Origin: Bryobacteraceae bacterium
GTDB taxonomy: Bacteria; Acidobacteriota; Terriglobia; Bryobacterales; Bryobacteraceae
Length of the DNA: 5,377 bases
Assembly (NCBI GenBank): GCA_014379815.1
Contig: JACMLA010000279.1
Coordinates: forward strand, 1-5,377
Direction: 5' to 3'
The notes beneath the pieces are model-generated. The model was not told the DNA's origin and ran no database searches. It was given only the letters and a program-made list of their open reading frames with translations. Positions 1-5,377 of the stretch are shown here, piece by piece; positions within the stretch are counted from its first letter, which is position 1; every line of letters begins with the position of its first letter. The position numbers were made by a program, and so were the translations under genes.

Positions 1-1287
1 GTCAAAAACACCTTGATTGCCGGCAATCCGGTTTCCCCCTTTCTCAATCGCTGGTTCCCGAATCCAAACGTCCGCATCTCGTTCGAGGAAAAGTATCGCG
101 AGGACTATCGCACGATATATGGCGCGATTAAAAACTGGACCCAAATCCCGCTGGAGGCAACGGTTCAAGGGCGCATACTCAATGGGTACCTCGGCCACAT
201 TTTCCTGCTCACTCCCCTGACTTTGCTCTCGTTGCGGTGGCCTCTGGGACGACGCGCTCTGCCCGCTGCGCTCCTCCTTGGATCGACCTATACCGGAAAC
301 CTCGGAACGCGGTTTCTCCTGTCCGCGCTACCTTTCCTCTCGCTGTCTCTCGCGCTGGTTCTCGAAAGGTGGCGCACAGGATTACCGGCAGTGGTGTTCC
401 ACGCGGTGCTGTCGTGGCCGGGTGTCGCTGCCGTTACCGCTGATCCTTATGCCTGGCGCCTCGACAGGTTTCGCTGGAAACAGGCATGGCGTCTGGAACC
501 GGAAGAGTCGTTCCTGTCCCGAGCCATTGACGCCTACCCGATGGCCAAAATGATCGAGGAGAAAGTTCCCGCGGGAGCGCGGGTTTTCACCTTCGGAGGA
601 GTCGCGGAGGCCTACACCTCACGAGATATTGCCATCGCCTACCAGTCTGGCCTGAACAATGCACTGGGTGAGATCCTTGCAAGTGGAATCGCCACCGATA
701 TGGTCGCTGCTACTGCCCTGGAATTTCGAATCGCGCCCCGTAACGTTCGCCGTGTCCGGCTGGTTCAGACCGCGACGACACCTCAAATATGGAGTGTCTC
801 GGAGCTGCGTGTTTTGTCGCCAGCGGGAAAGGAATACCCTCGTGCGCAATGGTGGCGCATCTCTGCTGCACCCAATCCGTGGGACGTGCAATGGGCATTC
901 GACGACTGTCCTGTAACCCGCTGGAAGGTCTGGCAAGAAGCCGTACCCGGACAGCATATCGAGATTGACTTTGTGCGCCCCGTAGAGCTGGGCGGGCTCC
1001 GTGTCGAAATGTCCTCAGACCAGCCCGCAATCCGGACGCGTGTCGAAGGAGAGACGACGCCGGGCGGGTGGGAGGTACTGGCTGCCGATCCGGCTTCTTC
1101 GATCCCTATTCCGCCTCCGCCGCAGGTGCGCCGGATTGCCACAAATGATGTCAAGCGACTCGGCTTCTCCCATTTAGTTGTCGCCAAAGACGAGTTTCTT
1201 GCCGCTGATCTGTTTCGCAATGAATCCGCGTGGGGCCTCACCCGGATTGGAGAAACAAGGCACGGACGCTTGTACCGCATCAACTAG
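1..1287 (+). CDS. C-terminal part of a GT-C-like membrane glycosyltransferase with a discoidin-like domain (5' end outside window)
   Basis: The frame is open from the first base, so the true start lies upstream; the TTG at 13 is internal. Numbering from base 1, 428 codons remain. Residues 9-14 (NPVSPF) followed by a Trp-Phe-Pro stretch resemble the periplasmic loop motif common in ArnT/PMT-like (GT-C) enzymes, which transfer sugars from polyprenyl-phosphate donors at the outer face of the inner membrane. About four hydrophobic segments follow (roughly 62-80, 86-102, 103-121, 127-146); the third carries the RFLLSALPFL pattern typical of the last helices of such proteins. Residues about 180-235 look like the usual soluble periplasmic part. 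Residues about 242-360 look like an F5/8-type-C (discoidin) beta-sandwich, with FDDCPVTRW at 300-308 and IEIDF at 320-324. The catalytic N-terminal Asp motifs are not in the window, so the enzyme class is inferred. The gene ends in TAG 24 bases before the next gene. Confidence 0.75.
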   Translation, partial: VKNTLIAGNPVSPFLNRWFPNPNVRISFEEKYREDYRTIYGAIKNWTQIPLEATVQGRILNGYLGHIFLLTPLTLLSLRWPLGRRALPAALLLGSTYTGNLGTRFLLSALPFLSLSLALVLERWRTGLPAVVFHAVLSWPGVAAVTADPYAWRLDRFRWKQAWRLEPEESFLSRAIDAYPMAKMIEEKVPAGARVFTFGGVAEAYTSRDIAIAYQSGLNNALGEILASGIATDMVAATALEFRIAPRNVRRVRLVQTATTPQIWSVSELRVLSPAGKEYPRAQWWRISAAPNPWDVQWAFDDCPVTRWKVWQEAVPGQHIEIDFVRPVELGGLRVEMSSDQPAIRTRVEGETTPGGWEVLAADPASSIPIPPPPQVRRIATNDVKRLGFSHLVVAKDEFLAADLFRNESAWGLTRIGETRHGRLYRIN

Positions 1288-1311
1288 TTCCTTGCGTTAA
1301 ACTAACCACCC

Positions 1312-1581
1312 ATGCCCTGTTTGTTAGCGCTCCTGGTTTTGCTCTTCCCGAGGCTGGCTATTCTGGTCCTTTACTTCTTCACGAGCTTCTTCAATGGCGT
1401 GTTCGATACCGTCATTGTGCCTTTCCTGGGCTTCCTGTTCATGCCGCTTACCCTTGTGGCTTATTCGTGGCTGACAAAGACCAGTCGCCCTGTTGACGCT
1501 CTATACCTGGTGGTCATGCTGGTGGCTATCGTCGTGGACTTGGGACTGGTGGAGAACGGACGCCGAAGTCGAAAAAGTTAG
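1312..1581 (+). CDS. small three-helix membrane protein, conserved-hypothetical type
   Basis: This is an 89-residue, very hydrophobic protein with three likely membrane helices (about 3-24, 34-54 and 61-80) and a short basic tail (GRRSRKS) that should lie in the cytoplasm. The layout FPRLAILVLYFFTSFF, then a polar turn, then PFLGFLFMPLTLVAY, resembles a widespread family of short uncharacterised membrane proteins whose function is unknown. The ATG at 1312 is the first possible start after an in-frame TAA at 1303. No Shine-Dalgarno sequence is visible upstream, so translation may be leaderless or coupled to the upstream gene, whose stop is 24 bases away in the same frame. Consistent hydrophobic periodicity and position support a real gene; no function can be read from the sequence. 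Confidence 0.75.
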   Translation: MPCLLALLVLLFPRLAILVLYFFTSFFNGVFDTVIVPFLGFLFMPLTLVAYSWLTKTSRPVDALYLVVMLVAIVVDLGLVENGRRSRKS

Positions 1582-1591
1582 GGCAAAAGAA

Positions 1592-1628
1592 ACCGGCGAG
1601 TTGTTCGGAGGAATGACAACCCGCCGGT
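1592..1628 (-). terminator. strong hairpin, probable terminator of the leftward operon
   Basis: The arms 1592-1604 and 1616-1628 pair over 12 of 13 positions (one A-C mismatch) around an 11-base loop. Read on the minus strand, the stem is followed by TTTCTTTTG, a U-rich tail as expected of an intrinsic terminator. On the plus strand it is followed by GGCCGTTTCAC, which is weaker. It lies 10 bases past the stop of the small membrane gene and about 530 bases beyond the leftward DUF29 gene, so it could stop leftward transcripts before they enter the opposing genes and may work in both directions. Confidence 0.6.
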
Positions 1629-1790
1629 GGCCGTTTCACAAGGAGTGATGACGGGCCTCGCGGAACATCGCCGAACCAGATGAGGGATTCCAGTCAGCGT
1701 CTTGAGCTGTCCTCTCAAGCGTTCCTGATTGTTGGATGGCCCGGTTTTTACTCCGGTTCCAATGTGAACAGGATATGAATGATTTAGCGG

Positions 1791-1882
1791 TTAGTGATTA
1801 GAGCGGCTCACCTGAGAACTTGCCAATCTCTATTGCACTCACTAAATTCCCGCTTCCGTAGAAGGGGCAAGTTCTCAGAGCC
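1791..1882 (+). ncRNA. candidate structured RNA with a long stem and possible pseudoknot
   Basis: A perfect 13-base inverted repeat, CTGAGAACTTGCC at 1812-1824 and its complement at 1866-1878, encloses a 41-base loop. The stem can continue as GGCTC (1805-1809) with GAGCC (1878-1882) if three bases bulge. Loop bases 1839-1845 (TCACTAA) and 1828-1832 (CTCTA) complement TTAGTGA (1791-1797) and TAGAG (1799-1803), which lie outside the stem on the 5' side; this crossing arrangement would be a pseudoknot or an alternative fold. The strand is uncertain because inverted repeats are symmetric; plus is chosen because a possible small gene lies downstream on that strand. No known RNA family was confidently recognised. 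Confidence 0.4.
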
Positions 1883-1889
1883 ACGTACG

Positions 1890-1930
1890 GGGCTTCACAA
1901 ATGGGAAAGCCCGGCTGACGACCGGGCCTT
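1890..1930 (+). promoter_or_regulatory. two mutually exclusive hairpins (switch-like)
   Basis: The segment AAGCCC at 1907-1912 can pair upstream with GGGCTT at 1890-1895, or, extended to AAGCCCGG (1907-1914), downstream with CCGGGCCTT (1922-1930) around loop CTGACGA with one bulged C. The downstream hairpin is the more stable by inspection. Competing stems of this kind are typical of attenuators, but no U-tract follows on the plus strand. On the minus strand the same hairpin is followed by TTTCCC, so it might instead be a weak leftward terminator. Confidence 0.35.
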
Positions 1931-1937
1931 CTACTCG

Positions 1938-1960
1938 AAGCTGGAAAGGAGGTCCAGCTT
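1938..1960 (+). promoter_or_regulatory. ribosome-binding site displayed in a hairpin loop
   Basis: AAGCTGGA (1938-1945) and TCCAGCTT (1953-1960) form a perfect 8-bp stem, and the seven loop bases are exactly AAGGAGG (1946-1952). The stem ends immediately before the ATG at 1961. With the following T the site reads AAGGAGGT, a full match to the 16S rRNA 3' end, seven bases from the ATG. It is the strongest ribosome-binding site in the window and the only one inside a loop. Stem formation would hold the start codon at the hairpin base, which suggests translational control; this is inference. Confidence 0.5.
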
Positions 1961-2059
1961 ATGGATCTCACGCTGTTAGTAGATCTTGGTGGGCGCTGTT
2001 ACCGAGATTGTTACTTCCACCGAGATTGCAATCAAATGCGAATCCGGAAACGGAAATAG
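1961..2059 (+). CDS. possible 32-residue Cys/His-containing small protein
   Basis: This is a short frame from ATG to TAG, supported mainly by an ideal AAGGAGGT seven bases upstream. The peptide starts MDLTLLVDLGG, then carries Cys13, Cys17, His20 and Cys23 (C-x3-C-x2-H-x2-C, a spacing that could bind a metal) and ends with the basic RIRKRK. The Cys/His part is an imperfect 6-residue repeat (YRDCYF, HRDCNQ) produced by two copies of ACCGAGATTG 18 bases apart. It matches no family I know. It could be a leader peptide, a small regulator, or chance: the antisense strand is open over most of the same stretch. Confidence 0.35.
   Translation: MDLTLLVDLGGRCYRDCYFHRDCNQMRIRKRK
2001..2028. repeat. two direct copies of ACCGAGATTG, 18 bases apart
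   Basis: The ten bases ACCGAGATTG occur at 2001-2010 and again at 2019-2028. The 18-base period is a multiple of three, so the repeat is reflected in both overlapping reading frames (YRDC/HRDC on plus, NLGG/NLGN on minus). It may be a binding site pair or simply an internal duplication. Confidence 0.5.
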
Positions 2060-2160
2060 CAGTCTGATTCGCCGGGGTTGGTCCGCCAACGATCAGCCCC
2101 GCCGAACCCAGTGTAAACCACTTCACCGCCGCCGGCCAGCCTTCCTGTCGCCGCCTGGTA

Positions 2161-2634
2161 CTATTCCAGATCCTCGTAGTGGTGATGCTGCTGATGAGGA
2201 GGCAAAGGATTCGTCAAAGCCTCTTCCACGGAAAACGGGCATATCTCCGGTAGAGAAACCCGGTACTCCTTCTCCACATACTCCCGAGCCATTTGATAAG
2301 AAGTCGCCAGGAACTCAGGTGTAGCCGTATCCCGCAAGCTTGGAGCTGTGATGAACGCCAGTTCCATCTGCCCGTGTGCCGAAGCCAGAATTCGCTCAGC
2401 CTCTCTGCGGTACTCAGGCGAAAACCGGATAATCAGCAAACCTTCCAGAATGTCGCGGAGGAGAAACTGTAGCTCGCGATCGGAGCTGCGGAGGATCGAG
2501 GAGATCTCATCGATCAGCTCGTCAATATCGATGCGCGACCAGTCCCGCGCCCGAAGCGCCTCGACGGTCTGCTTTGCCCACAAGTACGGGTCATCATTAA
2601 TGCGAGAGGGATTAACGCGGGATTGGCGCTCCAT
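2161..2634 (-). CDS. DUF29 family protein
   Basis: This 157-residue protein has the layout of the DUF29 family: an N-terminal DDPYLWAKQTVEALRARDW (residues 14-32), the acidic helix DIDELIDEISSI (36-47), a hydrophobic helix with RDILEGLLIIRFSPE (60-74), the APSLRD element (97-102), and the late LPEICPFSVEEAL (128-140). The family is usually all-alpha, 140-160 residues long, cytoplasmic and of unknown biochemical function. No signal peptide or membrane segment is visible. The tail is unusual, with PPHQQHHHYEDLE rich in His. The start is ATG at 2634, with GGAG four bases upstream. It follows the OmpH stop by 34 bases, so co-transcription with bamA and ompH is likely; whether it has any part in envelope assembly is unknown. 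Confidence 0.85.
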   Translation of the reverse strand: MERQSRVNPSRINDDPYLWAKQTVEALRARDWSRIDIDELIDEISSILRSSDRELQFLLRDILEGLLIIRFSPEYRREAERILASAHGQMELAFITAPSLRDTATPEFLATSYQMAREYVEKEYRVSLPEICPFSVEEALTNPLPPHQQHHHYEDLE

Positions 2635-2668
2635 TCTGCTCCAGACGAGATGACCTCGCGCAGAAGTG

Positions 2669-3331
2669 CTACTTGGCGCCTGCGGGCTTCGGAGCGGCCG
2701 GTGGACGGGTGATGCCTGGTGTCACGGCCTTGGCGGGTGTCGTAACTGGCGCTGCCGACACTGGTGATCCTGACGCTGGTGATCCTGAAGGAGCCGCACT
2801 GGACGTCGCGCCCGGTGCATTCTTGTCATATAAGGCCACGACATCCTGTGTTACGTCACTGCCGTTAGCAGCAAACATCACCGGAGTATTCTGCGCACTC
2901 ACATCCAGAATCAAAGTAAAGCCGTTGTCTTTGGCGTATTTGTCGAGCACCGCCAGAACCTTACCGCCAAGCTCATTCAAAAGCCGGCCCTGCTCCTGAT
3001 CGAGTTCCGCCTGCGCATCCTCAACCTGCCGGTTGAAGCTCTTGGTCTTCGCATCGATGTCACGGGCAAGCGAAGTCTTTTGCTCGTCACTGCCGACACT
3101 GCTGAGTTTCCCGAGTTTGTCTTTCAAGCCATTGATATCGGCTTGCAAGTTCTCGAGGTCTTTCTTCTTCGGAAGAGACTTCGCTTCCAGTGCCTTAGCG
3201 GCAGCCTGACCTTCACGCGTCCCGATAATGGCGGCCTGGATATTGATGATGCCGACTTTGGTAGGCGCCGTTTGGGCGAAGGCAAGGGAGGACGAGAGCA
3301 GCGATGCTCCGATAAACAATACTTTCTTCAC
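2669..3331 (-). CDS. skp: OmpH/Skp-family periplasmic chaperone
   Basis: This is a 220-residue periplasmic chaperone that should bind unfolded outer-membrane proteins after Sec export and keep them soluble on the way to the Bam complex. Residues 1-19 form a signal peptide (MKK, hydrophobic core, AFA before Gln20). Residues 25-38 (KVGIINIQAAIIGT) are the first strand of the OmpH body. Residues about 40-125 are a charged, Gln-rich coiled coil, the tentacles of the trimer, and 126-170 close the body with DNGFTLILDVSAQ and a DVTQDVVALYDK helix. Residues 171-220 are an extra Pro/Ala/Ser/Thr tail not found in the short E. coli protein (161 residues). The start is GTG at 3331; an in-frame TAA lies upstream with no other usual start between, and AGGAG (3344-3348) sits 12 bases before it, a rather long spacing. 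The position directly after bamA is the classic one. Confidence 0.92.
   Translation of the reverse strand: MKKVLFIGASLLSSSLAFAQTAPTKVGIINIQAAIIGTREGQAAAKALEAKSLPKKKDLENLQADINGLKDKLGKLSSVGSDEQKTSLARDIDAKTKSFNRQVEDAQAELDQEQGRLLNELGGKVLAVLDKYAKDNGFTLILDVSAQNTPVMFAANGSDVTQDVVALYDKNAPGATSSAAPSGSPASGSPVSAAPVTTPAKAVTPGITRPPAAPKPAGAK
2761..2788 (-). repeat. 15-base tandem repeat in the OmpH tail
   Basis: CTGGTGATCCTGA occurs at 2761-2773 and 2776-2788 with a period of 15 bases. In the leftward gene it encodes two copies of a Ser-Gly-Ser-Pro-containing pentapeptide (about residues 182-191) inside the low-complexity tail, consistent with growth of the tail by in-frame slippage. Confidence 0.7.
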
Positions 3332-3343
3332 GTTGATAGAAAA

Positions 3344-3348
3344 CTCCT
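3344..3348 (-). promoter_or_regulatory. ribosome-binding site of the OmpH gene
   Basis: The minus strand reads AGGAG here, 12 bases ahead of the GTG start. The spacing is longer than ideal, but no other canonical start codon lies in frame between it and the preceding stop. Confidence 0.55.
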
Positions 3349-3411
3349 GAAAACACAGATATTAACACAGACGCAGCGATATTCCCTGGTTCTCGGCCGG
3401 ATTCTGCACGC

Positions 3412-5377
3412 CTAGAACGTGCGTCCAATCGAGAAGCGGAAGGTACTGCGGCGTTCAAACAGAGGGGACGCCTGACCAGAGCGCGTAAGCGAATCAATGA
3501 AGGTTCTTTGGTTGGGAAACAGCGACCGGTCGACAACCACAGGAGGCTGAAGGAATGTTTCGGTGATCGTGGGATTGTACGCCCAATACAACCGGAACGG
3601 GGCGTTAACAACAGGCATCATGACCTGAAGTTCCACACCGGTGGACGTCCGGATTTTCTGCGTTCCGGATGCAATCCGGGCACGCGCGTCAAAGCCAGCG
3701 GACGGAAACTGCCCATTCAGTTCGCTGACGCGTCCCGGGTTCAAAGTCAGCTGGCCGGGAAGGGAGATGCGATTCATACCCGCATCGAAGAATCCTGCGA
3801 CGATGACCGGTCCAAAGATTGGGATCCGGTACTCAAAGTTGGTTACTGCTTTGGTGTCGCCACCCGGGAAAATCAGCTGGTACGTGGGGATCTGAACCGT
3901 AACCGCGTCAAAGCCTTCTACGCCGTCCCTAATCACCCTCTGCGTTCGCGCGGTACCGTCGTTGTTCAGCACCGGCACAGGAGCAGAACTGGGAATATAG
4001 GCATAAGGCCCAATGCCCCAGATGTCGAAGCCGCGAACATCCATCTCGCCGCCCATATAGAAGCGATTAAATGGTGGAGCCGTCTTGCCCCCAAACCCGC
4101 TAACAAACTGACCGAGTACACGAGCACCAATTACGTGACCCTTCGCGAACCCGCGCCGGAAGTATTTGCCCTCTAGGGTGGGTTCGATCATGTTCACGTT
4201 GCCGCCAAGAACGCTGCCGGCAAAGGTAGTCGAAATGAACAGGGACTTGCCGCGCGACGGTGTAATCGGATGATCCACCGTGTTGTAGCTGAAAGAGGGG
4301 ACGATCTTGCTTGTCTGGATGCCGCTCAGGGAGTTCGGTCCGCTCAGGCCCTGGAAGTTAATGTAGTTGAAGTATGCAGTTGCCGAATCAGTCAGAGTGC
4401 TGATGTTGGATGTGTCGAATCCATAGCTAAAGCCCAGCCGCGCAAAGCTAAGCTTCTTCATGGGATAGCTTAAAAACGACGTAAATCCGTAGCCATTCGA
4501 GACGTAGTTCAACAGATTCTGCGTGCCCAGCTGGTTGTACTGCGAAATCAGGTTGCGTCCTGAGAACAGAGAGACTTCGCGGGCCTGATCGTAGTTGAAC
4601 CGCGTCGTGTACACCGTAAAGCCGACCGACATAGGACGATCAAGGAAGTAGGGCTCGGTGAACCCAAATGTCACGTTCCGGATGCGGTCGCCAAGTTGCG
4701 AATCCAGACTCAGCGTCTCGCCCAAGCCAAGAAAGTTGTTCGTCGAATACGAGAATCCAATAAAGCTTCCTGCGATTCCGGATACACCGCCATTCAGCTG
4801 GATCGAATTCTTCCCGCGTTCCTTCACCTTCAGAGTGATGTCCACGGTGCTGCTCTTGGGGTCGCGGCTAATCGTAGCCGCTTCTTCCGCTTTCAGCTGT
4901 TCAAAGTAGCCGAGCTGATTCAGGCGAAGGACGCTGATCTCCCACAGTCGAGTGTTGTAGATCTGCCCTTCATCGATCAGGATTTCGCGGCGTATCACCT
5001 TATCCCGGGTCGTCGTGTTACCGGAAAAATCGATGCGCCTCACGAAGAATTGCTTGCCTTCATCGATGTTGAAGGTCAGATCGATCTTATCGGTGCCAGG
5101 GAGCGGCTGGGGCTCCGGCTCCGGCACCATGTCAATGAAGCCAAATTCTCCATACAGCTTACGAAGGCCTTCCATGCCCTTTCGGAGTTTGGCTGTGGAG
5201 AACACGTCCCCCTCACTCATCCCGAAAATAGGCATCATTAAGGCATCGGCCGTCTTGAAGAGCTTCACACCCACAAAGTTGACCTTGTTCAGGTGGAACA
5301 GCTTGCCCTCTTCTACCTGAACTTTGATATCTGCGCGTTTGCCAGGTTTGTTTGGCATAAAGATCGGAATCTTCATA
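3412..5377 (-). CDS. bamA: outer-membrane assembly factor BamA (N-terminus outside window)
   Basis: This is the C-terminal 654 residues and more of BamA (Omp85), the outer-membrane protein that folds and inserts beta-barrel proteins. The Met at 5376 is one base from the window edge and is internal, since the first 24 residues are the end of a preceding POTRA domain. Counting from that Met, residues about 27-107 and 108-189 are the last two POTRA domains; each has the strand and helix order ending in a GF/GYF turn (YGEFGF, LNQLGYF), and the second opens RRIDFSGNTTTRDKVIRREI. Residues about 190-654 are the 16-strand barrel. The signature VRGF of loop 6 is at 447-450 (GGEMDVRGFDIWG), and the chain ends in FRFSIGRTF with the terminal Phe used for barrel recognition. 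No frameshift is seen. OmpH starts 80 bases downstream. Full-length relatives have about five POTRA domains, so roughly 150-350 residues are missing. Confidence 0.95.
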   Translation of the reverse strand, partial: MKIPIFMPNKPGKRADIKVQVEEGKLFHLNKVNFVGVKLFKTADALMMPIFGMSEGDVFSTAKLRKGMEGLRKLYGEFGFIDMVPEPEPQPLPGTDKIDLTFNIDEGKQFFVRRIDFSGNTTTRDKVIRREILIDEGQIYNTRLWEISVLRLNQLGYFEQLKAEEAATISRDPKSSTVDITLKVKERGKNSIQLNGGVSGIAGSFIGFSYSTNNFLGLGETLSLDSQLGDRIRNVTFGFTEPYFLDRPMSVGFTVYTTRFNYDQAREVSLFSGRNLISQYNQLGTQNLLNYVSNGYGFTSFLSYPMKKLSFARLGFSYGFDTSNISTLTDSATAYFNYINFQGLSGPNSLSGIQTSKIVPSFSYNTVDHPITPSRGKSLFISTTFAGSVLGGNVNMIEPTLEGKYFRRGFAKGHVIGARVLGQFVSGFGGKTAPPFNRFYMGGEMDVRGFDIWGIGPYAYIPSSAPVPVLNNDGTARTQRVIRDGVEGFDAVTVQIPTYQLIFPGGDTKAVTNFEYRIPIFGPVIVAGFFDAGMNRISLPGQLTLNPGRVSELNGQFPSAGFDARARIASGTQKIRTSTGVELQVMMPVVNAPFRLYWAYNPTITETFLQPPVVVDRSLFPNQRTFIDSLTRSGQASPLFERRSTFRFSIGRTF

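Larger units (their letters stand above)
1582..2160. other. convergent intergenic region rich in inverted repeats
   Basis: No gene with recognisable homology lies here between the two converging gene sets. From left to right it holds a strong hairpin at 1592-1628, a smaller one at 1698-1721 (CTTGAG/CTCAAG plus two pairs beyond a bulged T, loop CTGTCCT), and a dense structured stretch at 1791-1960. After that come a possible 32-codon gene at 1961-2059 and an overlapping 52-codon minus-strand frame at 1968-2126. The stretch 1722-1790 shows nothing distinctive beyond a near repeat of CCGGTT. Confidence 0.7.

Noticed and set aside
783..1283. 166-codon open frame on the minus strand
   Set aside because: Antisense to the glycosyltransferase-like gene; Ser/Arg-rich with no recognisable motif.
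1648..1683. ATG after AAGGAG at 1640-1645 in the convergent gap
   Set aside because: Spacing is only two bases and the frame is 11 codons long.
1794..1979. 61-codon plus-strand frame over the structured region
   Set aside because: It runs straight through several inverted repeats and has no ribosome site; the repeats explain the sequence better.
2001..2028. Short CRISPR-like array
   Set aside because: Only two 10-base copies with an 8-base gap; no array structure and no cas genes.
1986..2324. 112-codon plus-strand frame from TTG across the gap into DUF29
   Set aside because: It uses a TTG start without a good ribosome site, overlaps the well-supported DUF29 gene in antisense, and ends in Pro/Lys-rich low-complexity sequence.
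3508..4176. 222-codon open frame on the plus strand
   Set aside because: It lies wholly antisense to the BamA barrel, is rich in Arg, His and Pro, has no domain pattern, and the opposing gene is certain.
4696..5241. 181-codon open frame on the plus strand
   Set aside because: Antisense to the BamA POTRA and early barrel region; the composition is that of a shadow frame.
5374..5376. ATG as the start of BamA
   Set aside because: The residues that follow are the end of a POTRA domain and the signal peptide and earlier POTRA domains are missing, so the gene continues beyond the window.

Overview
The window looks like chromosomal DNA from a Gram-negative bacterium. I favour an acidobacterium of the Bryobacterales/Solibacter type, inferred from the protein styles (a BamA and OmpH pair with a long Pro/Ala tail, a DUF29 protein, a GT-C-like membrane enzyme) and from fairly even, moderately high-GC codon use. 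No marker gene proves this placement. The outer-membrane assembly genes do show that the cell has an outer membrane.

Layout: two genes run rightward on the left and three run leftward on the right, so they converge on a gap of about 580 bases (1582-2160). On the left, 1-1287 is the C-terminal 428 codons of a polytopic membrane protein resembling GT-C (ArnT/PMT-like) glycosyltransferases, with a discoidin-like beta domain near its end. It is followed 24 bases later by a small three-helix membrane protein (1312-1581). On the right, reading leftward, are a BamA that runs off the window edge (5377-3412), a periplasmic Skp/OmpH chaperone (3331-2669) and a DUF29 protein (2634-2161). They are spaced 80 and 34 bases apart, as in one operon. 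BamA inserts beta-barrel proteins into the outer membrane and Skp delivers unfolded barrels to it. DUF29 is a family of unknown function, found here where lpxD often lies in proteobacteria.

The convergent gap is the unusual part. It begins with a strong hairpin (1592-1628) that suits a terminator for the leftward operon. Then comes a dense run of inverted repeats (1791-1960): a long-range 12-13 bp stem whose loop can pair with sequence upstream (a possible pseudoknot), two competing GC-rich hairpins, and an 8-bp hairpin whose 7-base loop is exactly the Shine-Dalgarno core AAGGAGG, ending directly before an ATG. That ATG opens a 32-codon reading frame with a C-x3-C-x2-H-x2-C pattern and a basic tail. 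Parts of the structured run also resemble a decayed 3' end of a group II intron. All of this was read by eye; no folding or database search was run.
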